Assembly: GCA_964608095.1 (NCBI GenBank) | Contig: CAZSMK010000069.1 | Span: forward strand, 1 to 27,756 | Direction: 5' to 3' | DNA length: 27,756 nucleotides | Origin: CAZSMK01 sp964608095 | GTDB lineage: Bacteria > Sumerlaeota > Sumerlaeia > MWCT01 > JAGHBZ01 | Shown here: positions 16,249 to 24,421 of the stretch, piece after piece | How positions within the stretch are numbered: position 1 is the first letter of the stretch | How the letters are laid out: every line of letters starts with the position of its first letter | Notes under the pieces: model-generated | Told to the model about the DNA's origin: nothing | Databases searched by the model: none | Seen by the model: only the letters and a program-made list of their open reading frames with translations | Position numbers and translations under genes: made by a program

Positions 16249-17973
16249 ATGCCTTCGGTGATGGAAAGGAAGTTGGGGGAAATCCTGGTGAGGGATAAGG
16301 TTATCACCGAGGAGGAGTTGAGCGATACCCTCAATGAGCTGGAATCGACGGGTGAGAACCTGGGTTCGATTCTTATCCGGAAGTCGCTTGCAACGGAGTC
16401 CGAAATTGCGGCGGCGTTGGGGAAACAGCTTAACGTTCCCTTTATCACACTTGCCCATTATGAAATCGATGCGGAGGTTTTCCAGAGCATACCCGAGGAG
16501 CTGATAAAAAAGTACAAAATTGTGCCGGTTGACAAGACGGGAGAGACCCTGACCGTGGCACTCTCTGATCCCTCAAACATCTATCTGCTCGATGAACTTC
16601 GTATTCTGACAAAATGCCAGATTGTGCCCGTCATCAGCTATGAAAGCGATATCATCGAGACCATTGAACGCTATGCCCAAAACGATCAAAGCCCATACGA
16701 GGAGATGCTCAAAGACATAACGGAAGATGAAGAGGAGATGGAGTTTCTTGCCAGCGAGGAGGAGGTCGATAGTGAAGACGAAAATGTGGAGGTGGAAATC
16801 AACGAAGCGCCCGTTATTCAGCTGGTCAACCTGATTATTACGGAAGCGATCAAAGCGCATTCAAGCGATATCCATATCGAGCCGCAGGAAAAATCACTCC
16901 GGCTTCGTTACCGGATCGACGGCGTTCTCCAGGAACGAACACCACCCCCGAAGAAATTTCAGAACGCAATTATATCCCGTATTAAGATCATGTCGGAGAT
17001 GGACATTGCGGAGCGACGGTTGCCGCAGGACGGCAGATTCAAGGTCAGGCTGCAGGGAAGAGATATCGACTTTCGAGTGTCAACCATTCCCACCCAATAC
17101 GGCGAGAAGGTCGTGTTGCGTATTCTCGACCGAAGCAATCTTGTCCTTGACCTCAAACAGCTCGGGTTTGACGAGGGTATGCTTGGGGTGTATAATAATG
17201 TGGTTCGACAACCCTGGGGGATGGTGCTTGTCACCGGACCTACAGGAAGTGGAAAATCGACCACACTTTACGCAACCCTCAACACTATTAACGATCCACG
17301 AAAAAATATTCTTACTATTGAAGACCCTATCGAGTACCAGTTAAAAGGCATTACTCAGGTACAGGCGAGGACGGATATTGGATTAAGCTTTGCCCAGGGA
17401 TTGCGCTCATTTTTGCGTCAGGACCCGGACATTATCCTTGTAGGTGAGATTCGAGACCATGAGACCGCCGATATTGCCATTAAAGCTGCGTTGACAGGAC
17501 ATCTGGTCTTCAGTACTTTGCACACCAACGACGCCTCCAGCACGCTCAATCGGTTGATCAATATGGAAGTTGAACCTTATCTGGTTTCCGCTACCCTGTT
17601 GATGTCTATTGCACAACGACTGGTTCGTCGAATCTGTGAACATTGCAAGGAAGCCTACGAACCGTCGGAAGACATGATCAGTTCGCTCGGTATCGAAAAA
17701 GGGGACGGTAAATTGCAGTTTTTCCGGGGAAAGGGCTGCCCTCATTGTCATCATACAGGGTATCGTGGTCGAGTTGCTCTTTATGAGATGATGCTCATGA
17801 CAGAGCGAATCCGCGATCTGTCACTTAAAAGAGCGCCTTCCAATATTATTAAAGAGGCTGCTTTGGACGAGGGCATGCAGACACTTCGGCAGTCGGGCAT
17901 TGCAAAGGTTCTCGAAGGGATTACGACCATCGAGGAAGTCCTTTCTGTGACAGCGTCGGATGAGGTCCTATGA
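16249..17973 (+). CDS. pilB: Type IV pilus / type II secretion assembly ATPase (PilB/GspE)
   Basis: A 574-residue cytoplasmic hexameric ATPase that drives pilin assembly. An MshEN-type N-terminal domain covers about residues 8-150, and an acidic linker (155-185) precedes the catalytic core. Walker A is GPTGSGKST (330-338), the Asp box follows it at 'ILTIEDPIEYQ', Walker B is 'DPDIILVGEIRD' (392-403) and the His box is 'GHLVFSTLHTNDA' (417-429). The zinc-binding cysteines are C463, C466, C497 and C500, typical of assembly ATPases and absent from PilT retraction ATPases. GGGAG is well placed before the ATG. pilC follows after 42 bp. Whether it serves a pilus or a type II secretion system cannot be decided from this gene alone; the linkage to dprA favours a pilus used in DNA uptake. 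Confidence 0.95.
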   Translation: MPSVMERKLGEILVRDKVITEEELSDTLNELESTGENLGSILIRKSLATESEIAAALGKQLNVPFITLAHYEIDAEVFQSIPEELIKKYKIVPVDKTGETLTVALSDPSNIYLLDELRILTKCQIVPVISYESDIIETIERYAQNDQSPYEEMLKDITEDEEEMEFLASEEEVDSEDENVEVEINEAPVIQLVNLIITEAIKAHSSDIHIEPQEKSLRLRYRIDGVLQERTPPPKKFQNAIISRIKIMSEMDIAERRLPQDGRFKVRLQGRDIDFRVSTIPTQYGEKVVLRILDRSNLVLDLKQLGFDEGMLGVYNNVVRQPWGMVLVTGPTGSGKSTTLYATLNTINDPRKNILTIEDPIEYQLKGITQVQARTDIGLSFAQGLRSFLRQDPDIILVGEIRDHETADIAIKAALTGHLVFSTLHTNDASSTLNRLINMEVEPYLVSATLLMSIAQRLVRRICEHCKEAYEPSEDMISSLGIEKGDGKLQFFRGKGCPHCHHTGYRGRVALYEMMLMTERIRDLSLKRAPSNIIKEAALDEGMQTLRQSGIAKVLEGITTIEEVLSVTASDEVL

Positions 17974-18015
17974 TATACAACATATATCAAACCATAAAAA
18001 GGAGAGGAGTCGACC

Positions 18016-19227
18016 ATGCCACTTTTTGATTATGTTGCACGTGACCCTAAGGGAAACGTAATAAACGGAAGAGTGGAAGCGCCGAGTACCTCTTCCGTAG
18101 TCCGAATACTTCGCGAACGGAATCTCCTGCCGACTGCTATACAGGAGAGCCGTCGTGCAGGGGCAAAACGAGAGGTCAAGGGACGTTGGGGAAAAATTAC
18201 GGTGTTCGATCTCGCCTTGTTTTGTCGCCAGATTGCTACCATGCTGCGCGCTGGTCTCACCCTGACGGAAACCCTTGATATCCTCAGTGAACAATCTGAA
18301 AAAACAACATTGAAAGTCGTGGTCAAAAAAGTCCAGAAGGATGTTGAAGCAGGAGCCTCACTCACCGAGGCAATTGCACGTTACCCCAAGGTGTTCAGTC
18401 AGTTCTTTGTAAGTATGATCAAAGCAGGTGAAGCCAGTGGTATGCTGGATAGCGTGCTTGACCAGATGGCAAGTTATTTTGAAAGCGTAGCCTCAATTCA
18501 GCGTAAGATACGCGCTGCGGTGGTGTATCCCATCGTTGTCTTTATCTTCGCCCTCATCATCACTATCTTCCTTCTCACCAGCGTGGTTCCTGTGTTTGCA
18601 GATATATACGAGGATGCAGGCGGAGATCTTCCTTTCCTTACCAAAATGGTTATTCAATTGAGCGACATTGTGCGACATCGATGGTGGATCGTCCTTTTTA
18701 TACTTGTCGGGATAGTGGTCTTTTCCACCCAATGGTACAAGCGCCCATCGGGTCGACGGTTTTTCGATACGTTGAAGCTTCGTCTGCCGATTTTCGGCAA
18801 GCTCTTTCTCAAAGCCGCGCTTGCTAAATTTGCCCGCACCTTTGCGACCTTGATGCGCTCGGGTGTGAGCGTACTTACCTCACTTGAGATCGTCGCGAAG
18901 ACCAGCGGAAACATACTTATCGAGAACGAAATTTTACGCGCACGGAGCAGTATTAGAGGCGGTGAGAGCATCAGCCAGCCTCTTTCCGAATCGCCTCTTT
19001 TCCCACCCATGGTGACACGCATGATCAGCGTGGGAGAACGAACCGGTGCACTCGAGAACATGCTTAACAAAATCGGGGAATTCTACGAAGACCAGGTGTC
19101 CACGACCGTCGCCGGTTTGACCGCCATCATCGAGCCCATTCTCATCATCATTGTCGGTATTATGGTCGCCTTTATTGTTATATCTATGTTTCTCCCGATG
19201 TTCAAGATGTGGACATTAGTTGTATAA
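18016..19227 (+). CDS. pilC: Type IV pilus / type II secretion inner-membrane platform protein (PilC/GspF)
   Basis: A 403-residue inner-membrane protein that forms the assembly platform acted on by the PilB-type ATPase. It begins 'MPLFDYVARDPKGN', the standard N-terminus of the family, and contains two T2SSF repeats (about residues 65-190 and 270-395): 'FCRQIATMLRAGLTLTETLDIL' and 'FARTFATLMRSGVSVLTSLEI' are the equivalent helices. Three membrane segments lie near 170-193, 222-239 and 372-393. A strong GGAGAGGAG precedes the ATG. It is co-transcribed with pilB and the following unknown gene. Confidence 0.95.
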   Translation: MPLFDYVARDPKGNVINGRVEAPSTSSVVRILRERNLLPTAIQESRRAGAKREVKGRWGKITVFDLALFCRQIATMLRAGLTLTETLDILSEQSEKTTLKVVVKKVQKDVEAGASLTEAIARYPKVFSQFFVSMIKAGEASGMLDSVLDQMASYFESVASIQRKIRAAVVYPIVVFIFALIITIFLLTSVVPVFADIYEDAGGDLPFLTKMVIQLSDIVRHRWWIVLFILVGIVVFSTQWYKRPSGRRFFDTLKLRLPIFGKLFLKAALAKFARTFATLMRSGVSVLTSLEIVAKTSGNILIENEILRARSSIRGGESISQPLSESPLFPPMVTRMISVGERTGALENMLNKIGEFYEDQVSTTVAGLTAIIEPILIIIVGIMVAFIVISMFLPMFKMWTLVV

Positions 19228-19258
19228 GATTTTATCGAGAAGGGTGTAAATCAATCAG

Positions 19259-20287
19259 ATGATAGATCTAAAATTAGAAAAACAGTTTTCAGATATCAAG
19301 GAGCTGTTAGGACTGTGGAAGAAGTTTCATGAGTTTTTCGTAATTGGAGTCAAATCGACAGAGGTAATGCCGGAGAATGAACAACAATTTCTCCGCCTTA
19401 AGAGTCGCATTGCCATGCTCAGCGATGCGTTCCTTGAAGCCCTGACCCATGATCACAATATCGGTCAAAATGTGATTAGCCTTGTCGAACGCTCTATTAC
19501 GCTCCAACACCTCTCCAAACTCAGTGTTGCGGAAGTAAAAAAGATGGAGATTGAATGGCACGAGGCTTACCTGCTCCTGAACGAGGTCGTGGGCATACTC
19601 GAGGATAGGAAAGAAGAGCTCGGCAAGGTATCCCCATCGAAATATAGAATCAAGAAAATGTCCAAATCCGCGATTCATGGGGCGCGTGTTTTTTTTACCA
19701 GCGGCTACTTCAAAATCCTTATCGGGATTGCCGTCATCATATTTATATTATGGGCGTTACCCGCGTTAAATATTCTGGATTATAGTCAACTGAAAGAATA
19801 CAAATACACCAAGCCTATTTATAAGGCGCTCGTAAAAACATATAGAAAAACGTTCAATGCAGAGCTCCCTTACGATTCCATTGACGATCTTGAACTTGAT
19901 GATTCAAAACGAGCCGATAATAATGTTGAAGATCAGGGTGAAGCTCAAAATGTCACTTTACAACAATCTGCAATGCAATATTTTCAGATGAATCTCCATG
20001 ATGCCCTGCGCAGTTGCCAGGAATTTGAAGCAAGAGAATTCCGCTACAAGGGACAGCAAGTGCGCATTCTTTTATTTCGTTACAATAACATCATCGACGC
20101 CGATAATGTGGTGGCGCAATTTAACGATTGGAAGCAAGGTCACCGCGATGAGCTGGATTATCCGTCCAATATTATTGTGAAGATGACGACCGCGTTCAAT
20201 AAGTTGAATATTGTTGTTTTCATACTCTCCCCGAGCGAGGAAGCGCGAAACTATTTTAAAGAAGTGGAGTTTGGAGTGTATGACTAA
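19259..20287 (+). CDS. Unknown single-pass membrane protein between pilC and dprA
   Basis: A 342-residue protein I do not recognise. Residues 1-125 look almost entirely helical and amphipathic, with charged heptad-like stretches such as 'SVAEVKKMEIEWHEAYLLLNEV' broken by few prolines. A single membrane segment lies at about 152-170 (KILIGIAVIIFILWALPAL), with a basic segment just before it (SKYRIKKMSKSAIHGAR). A 60-residue linker rich in acidic residues follows (DDLELDDSKRADNN), and the last 100 residues have a compact alpha/beta pattern with 'QVRILLFRYNN' and 'LNIVVFILSP'. The positive-inside rule puts the helical N-terminus in the cytoplasm and the C-terminal domain in the periplasm. The 31-bp gap after pilC and the close dprA suggest a role tied to the pilus or DNA uptake; that is inference. 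Confidence 0.85.
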   Translation: MIDLKLEKQFSDIKELLGLWKKFHEFFVIGVKSTEVMPENEQQFLRLKSRIAMLSDAFLEALTHDHNIGQNVISLVERSITLQHLSKLSVAEVKKMEIEWHEAYLLLNEVVGILEDRKEELGKVSPSKYRIKKMSKSAIHGARVFFTSGYFKILIGIAVIIFILWALPALNILDYSQLKEYKYTKPIYKALVKTYRKTFNAELPYDSIDDLELDDSKRADNNVEDQGEAQNVTLQQSAMQYFQMNLHDALRSCQEFEAREFRYKGQQVRILLFRYNNIIDADNVVAQFNDWKQGHRDELDYPSNIIVKMTTAFNKLNIVVFILSPSEEARNYFKEVEFGVYD

Positions 20288-20292
20288 CTTCA

Positions 20293-21471
20293 TTGCACGG
20301 GGATGCCAAGGCTAATTTCTGCATAATTGTGTCATTATCCAACGATAAAATTATTCGGGATTGGTTGACCCTCTACCTTGTTCCGGGCGTCGGACGAGGA
20401 TTATATCATCGTCTTCTCGCTCAGTTCCAATCGCCCGGTGAAGTTCTTGATGCGCCAATTCCGGAACTCAAAAAAGTCAAGGGGGTATCACAGGAGCTGG
20501 CTGAACGCATCGTTCATGCTCATGAGAACGTTGACGTGGAGCAGGAAGTCCGGTGTATGGAATCCCACCGTGTGTCCCTTCTTATGTACAACGACCAACA
20601 CACATTTCTTCAGTACATGTACACTATGTCGACGCCGCCGCCTCTTTTATATGTTAAGGGAAATCTTGTTGAAAACGATCGTTTTGCAGTCACCGTGGTG
20701 GGTTCCCGGGCGTGTACGCCTTACGGGAAACTGATGTGTGAACGTATTGTCAGGGGGCTGGTTGATTATGGACTGACTATAGTAAGCGGGGCAGCTGCCG
20801 GTATCGATACCTTTGCCCATACGTATGCCTTGAAAAACGGCGGGCGCTCGATAGCGGTATTACCGTCCGGGCTCGCTGCTGTTCGTTCATCTCGAACCAC
20901 CCGATTGGTTGAGGAGATTGCCTCGAACGGCGCAGTGCTCTCGGAGTTTCCCATGAAACAACATGAAGAACGGAAATCGTATGCTCAGCGAAACACAATT
21001 CTTGCCGGACTCAGCCATGGTACGGTTGTCGTCGAGGCAGCGCCTGAAAGTGGGTCGTGCATGACGGCATATATCGCCCTTGACGAAAACCGCAGCGTGT
21101 ATGCCGTTCCCGGCGATGTTAATAGACGCACCAGCAAAGGATGCAACGAGCTTATCAAACAAGGTGCGCGCCTTGTTGAATCCGCAGATGATATCATCGA
21201 AGACCTCCGTCATATACTTGAACGCGAAGGCGCCGCCTTGAACTCAGGGGATAAAAAGGTCGACGATTTAACCGTTAAACATCTGAATGGCTTGACTGAG
21301 ACCGAGCGTCGTTTGTATGATGTAATTTTGCGTTCGCCGATATCGTTCGAAGAATTAATCTCGATATTCGGTGCGGATAAAATCGGAGAATTATCCAATA
21401 CCGTGCTGCACCTGGAAATGAAAGGTTTTATAACCCAGCTTCCGGGTAAAATATATACTATCAAAAATTAA
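20293..21471 (+). CDS. dprA: DNA-processing protein DprA (DprA/Smf)
   Basis: In transformable bacteria DprA binds incoming single-stranded DNA and loads RecA on it. The N-terminal helix-hairpin-helix region ('YLVPGVGRGLYHRLL', 'LKKVKGVSQELAERI') is followed by the Rossmann-like core with GSRACTPYG (137-145), SGAAAGIDTFAH (165-176), 'QRNTILAGLS' and 'VYAVPGDVNRRTSKGCNELIKQGA'. A winged-helix-like domain ends the protein. The start is uncertain: 20293 is TTG with no clear ribosome site, and GTG at 20329 is an in-frame alternative that removes 12 residues. It follows the unknown membrane gene by 5 bp and precedes topA by 9 bp. dprA occurs in many non-competent bacteria too. Confidence 0.94.
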   Translation: MHGDAKANFCIIVSLSNDKIIRDWLTLYLVPGVGRGLYHRLLAQFQSPGEVLDAPIPELKKVKGVSQELAERIVHAHENVDVEQEVRCMESHRVSLLMYNDQHTFLQYMYTMSTPPPLLYVKGNLVENDRFAVTVVGSRACTPYGKLMCERIVRGLVDYGLTIVSGAAAGIDTFAHTYALKNGGRSIAVLPSGLAAVRSSRTTRLVEEIASNGAVLSEFPMKQHEERKSYAQRNTILAGLSHGTVVVEAAPESGSCMTAYIALDENRSVYAVPGDVNRRTSKGCNELIKQGARLVESADDIIEDLRHILEREGAALNSGDKKVDDLTVKHLNGLTETERRLYDVILRSPISFEELISIFGADKIGELSNTVLHLEMKGFITQLPGKIYTIKN

Positions 21472-21480
21472 AGGGACATT

Positions 21481-23736
21481 ATGGCAGAAAAGAAGTCATT
21501 AATAGTCGTAGAGTCGCCCACCAAGGCAAAGACCGTTCAAAAATATGTAGGAAAAGATTACAAGGTCGCTGCTTCATCAGGGCACGTTAAGGATTTACCC
21601 GTGAGTAAGCTGGGTGTAGATGTGCGAAACAATTTCCAGCCTCAGTACAGCGTGGTAAAGAAAAAGGAAAAAATCGTAGAAGAGCTCAAACGCCTTGCGA
21701 AATCAGCAGGCGCTATCTACCTTGCCTCGGACCCTGATCGTGAGGGCGAAGCGATTGCGTGGCATGTCGCGGAAATCCTCGGCAGCAAAGGGAACCAGGT
21801 TCACCGAATTCTGTTTCATGAAATTACCAAAAAAGCGGTCGAGGAAGCCCTTGCAAACCCAGGAAAACTAAATGTCCATCTGTATGATGCGCAAAAAGCA
21901 CGGCGTGTACTTGACCGTCTGGTCGGATACCAGATTTCTCCTATCCTCTGGAAAAAAGTTAAACGCGGATTGAGCGCCGGTCGAGTGCAATCTGTTGCGG
22001 TTCGCCTTATCTGCGAACGTGAAGAGCAGATTCGTTCTTTCAAACCGGAAGAGTACTGGCTTATCGATCTGCTGGTTAAACTGGATAAGCAAAGAGAACT
22101 CACACTTCGTTTAAAAGAGATAAACGGCAAAAAGACAAAAGTTCGTAGTGAAGCCGAAGTCAACAAGATAGTCAAAGATATCAAAGGGAATCCTCTTGTA
22201 ATTACTGAGGTGAAAAAGAGAGAGATCAAGAGGAAACCTTCCGCACCATTTATTACGTCAACACTCCAGCAAGAGGCGGCTCGGCGCTATCGCTTCTCTG
22301 TGGTTAAAACCATGGTCATTGCCCAACAGCTTTATGAAGGGATAGAGATAAAGGATCAGGGCCTCGTGGGATTGATTACGTACATGCGAACCGACTCGGT
22401 TCGTGTCAGCGCCGATGCGGTAAAAGCCGTCAGGGATTATATTCAGAATGAATACGGCAAGGACTATCTTTCTGCGAGTCCCAATATTTATAAAAACAAA
22501 CGTCTGGCACAGGATGCCCACGAGGCGATTCGCCCTACATCGCTCGATCTTGCTCCTGAAAAAGTCAAGGATTCGCTCGAACGAGACCAACTCATGATCT
22601 ATCAACTTATCTGGGATCGCTTTGTCGCATCACAGATGGCAAATGCATGCTTCGATCACCTCACTATTAAAGGGACGGTCAAGGATACCTATGGATTTGC
22701 CGCTGATTTCGAGGAGATGACATTTCCCGGCTTCAAGAAGGTCTATGAGGAACGTTACGATGATGAGGATAAAAAAGCAGAATTACCCACCCAGTTTCCC
22801 GAAGTAAAAGAAGGTGACACCTACACGATTGATGATATTACAACTCAACAGAAATTCACCCAACCCCCTGCTCGGTATACTGAAAGTTCGTTGGTTAAGG
22901 AGTTGGAAAGCAAAGGTATCGGTCGACCATCAACCTATGCATCCATCGTAAGCACTATCAAGGATAAACATTATGTTGAAAAAGACAGGGGGTATTTCAA
23001 ACCCACAGAGCTCGGTGAAACTATCAATCGTCTCCTGATTGAACATTTCCCTGAAGTAATGGATGTCAAATTTACCGCCACCATGGAAAACGAACTGGAC
23101 AAGGTCGAAGAAGGCGAGGTCAATTGGACAGAATTATTGAAAAATTTTTACACACTATTTGAACGGCGGTTGAAGAATGCCCAGGAGCGGATGCGTAATG
23201 TTCGCCTTGAACAGGCAGACACAGGAATAAAGTGTGAAAAATGCGGGGCAAACATGGTAATCCGCTGGGGTAAAAAGGGGAAATTTCTCGCGTGTCCGAA
23301 TTACCCACGATGTAGAAACACCAAAGAGTATATCGCCTCAGCTACCGGTGCAATCAAGGTTGTTGAAGAAGTGGAAACGGAAGAGCCGTGTGAAAAATGC
23401 GGTCGTATGATGGTTGTGCGTGTGAGCAAGCGAGGTCGATTTCTTGCCTGTCCCGGTTATCCTGAATGTCGCAATTCAAAACCACTTACCTATGGATTGA
23501 AGTGTCCCCGCCCCGGCTGCGACGGCAAAATTGTCGAGAGGCGCTCTCGACGCAGTGGCAATCCCTACTATGTCTGCACGAGATATCCTGATTGCGATTT
23601 TCTCGTATGGGATTTCCCGGTCAAGAGGACTTGCCCGAAATGCGGATGCAAATTTATGCTCCTTTCACGCGACGGTGAAGAACGCTATCTCCGTTGCGCT
23701 AATAAAGATTGCGATTACGAAGAGCGAATCAGTTAA
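21481..23736 (+). CDS. topA: DNA topoisomerase I (type IA) with four C-terminal zinc fingers
   Basis: It relaxes negatively supercoiled DNA by single-strand passage. The 751-residue protein opens with a Toprim domain ('LIVVESPTKAKTVQKYVG', catalytic Glu11; D84-P-D86-R-E88), then 'GLSAGRVQSVAVRLI' and the active-site Tyr301 in 'GLITYMRTDSVR'. From residue 585 to the end there are four Cys4 zinc-ribbon units starting CEKCG, CEKCG, CPRPGC and CPKCG, each closing with a later Cys pair such as 'ACPNYPRC'. dprA-topA adjacency is common across bacteria. The start is the first ATG, preceded by AAAGGGACATT. Confidence 0.97.
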   Translation: MAEKKSLIVVESPTKAKTVQKYVGKDYKVAASSGHVKDLPVSKLGVDVRNNFQPQYSVVKKKEKIVEELKRLAKSAGAIYLASDPDREGEAIAWHVAEILGSKGNQVHRILFHEITKKAVEEALANPGKLNVHLYDAQKARRVLDRLVGYQISPILWKKVKRGLSAGRVQSVAVRLICEREEQIRSFKPEEYWLIDLLVKLDKQRELTLRLKEINGKKTKVRSEAEVNKIVKDIKGNPLVITEVKKREIKRKPSAPFITSTLQQEAARRYRFSVVKTMVIAQQLYEGIEIKDQGLVGLITYMRTDSVRVSADAVKAVRDYIQNEYGKDYLSASPNIYKNKRLAQDAHEAIRPTSLDLAPEKVKDSLERDQLMIYQLIWDRFVASQMANACFDHLTIKGTVKDTYGFAADFEEMTFPGFKKVYEERYDDEDKKAELPTQFPEVKEGDTYTIDDITTQQKFTQPPARYTESSLVKELESKGIGRPSTYASIVSTIKDKHYVEKDRGYFKPTELGETINRLLIEHFPEVMDVKFTATMENELDKVEEGEVNWTELLKNFYTLFERRLKNAQERMRNVRLEQADTGIKCEKCGANMVIRWGKKGKFLACPNYPRCRNTKEYIASATGAIKVVEEVETEEPCEKCGRMMVVRVSKRGRFLACPGYPECRNSKPLTYGLKCPRPGCDGKIVERRSRRSGNPYYVCTRYPDCDFLVWDFPVKRTCPKCGCKFMLLSRDGEERYLRCANKDCDYEERIS

Positions 23737-23765
23737 ATCCTCAGTAGCGATAGAAGAAGTCGGCG

Positions 23766-24317
23766 ATGAACGCACAAGAGATACACCGTATCAGAGGGAC
23801 AACGATAGTTGCCGTCAAGAGAGACGAACAGGTCGCCATCGGAGGTGACGGTCAAGTCTCTTTGCAACAGACGGTTATTAAAGCCCGCGCCCGTAAAGTC
23901 AGGCGTCTCTATGACGGCAAAATCCTTGCGGGCTTTGCGGGGGCTACCGCTGATGCCTTAACACTTTTCGAGAAACTTGAGGCAAAATTAAATGAGTATA
24001 ACGGCAACTTGCAACGCGCTGCTATCGAACTTGCCAAGTCATGGCGCACCGATAAATACCTTCGTAGACTCGAGGCATTTCTTATCGCCGCCGATATGGA
24101 TACTATCCTTCTGATTTCCGGTAATGGTGACGTTATTCAACCCGATGACGAGATCATTGCCATAGGAAGCGGTGGCGCATACGCCATGGCTGCCGCGAAA
24201 GCCCTCTATAAACACACCGCACTCTCAGCCAGAGATATCGTTGAAGAAGCAATCCGTCTCGCCGCTGATATCTGCATTTATACCAATGATGCCATTGTCG
24301 TTGAAACGCTGCCTTAA
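23766..24317 (+). CDS. hslV: ATP-dependent protease HslV, peptidase subunit
   Basis: HslV is the threonine protease that forms a double-hexamer chamber fed by the HslU unfoldase in the cytoplasm. After an 11-residue propeptide the mature protein begins at Thr12, 'TTIVAV'. In mature numbering D17 (in GGDGQ) and K33 (in ARKVRRLY) are in the expected catalytic positions, and 'AGFAGATADALTLFE', 'AIGSGGAYAMAAA' and 'DICIYTND' follow. The 183-residue length is normal. hslU usually follows directly, but the next gene here is an MFS transporter on the other strand, so the partner must lie elsewhere. The 29-bp gap from topA suggests co-transcription. Confidence 0.96.
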   Translation: MNAQEIHRIRGTTIVAVKRDEQVAIGGDGQVSLQQTVIKARARKVRRLYDGKILAGFAGATADALTLFEKLEAKLNEYNGNLQRAAIELAKSWRTDKYLRRLEAFLIAADMDTILLISGNGDVIQPDDEIIAIGSGGAYAMAAAKALYKHTALSARDIVEEAIRLAADICIYTNDAIVVETLP

Positions 24318-24333
24318 TGCAGCGCCTTTTCTT
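24307..24333 (+). terminator. Probable rho-independent terminator overlapping the hslV stop codon
   Basis: CGCTGC (24307-24312) and GCAGCG (24319-24324) form a perfect 6-bp stem whose 6-nt loop contains the TAA stop (24315-24317). CCTTTTCTTT follows. It would end the long dtd-hslV block. The stem is short and the T tract interrupted, so strength is uncertain. Confidence 0.5.
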
Positions 24334-24421
24334 TCAACCCAAATGCGACCTATTCCTTGACAGTAGCCGGGTTAAGATAGGTTCTACGGCTGAACATTCT
24401 GCGTATGGGACCTCTGGAGTT

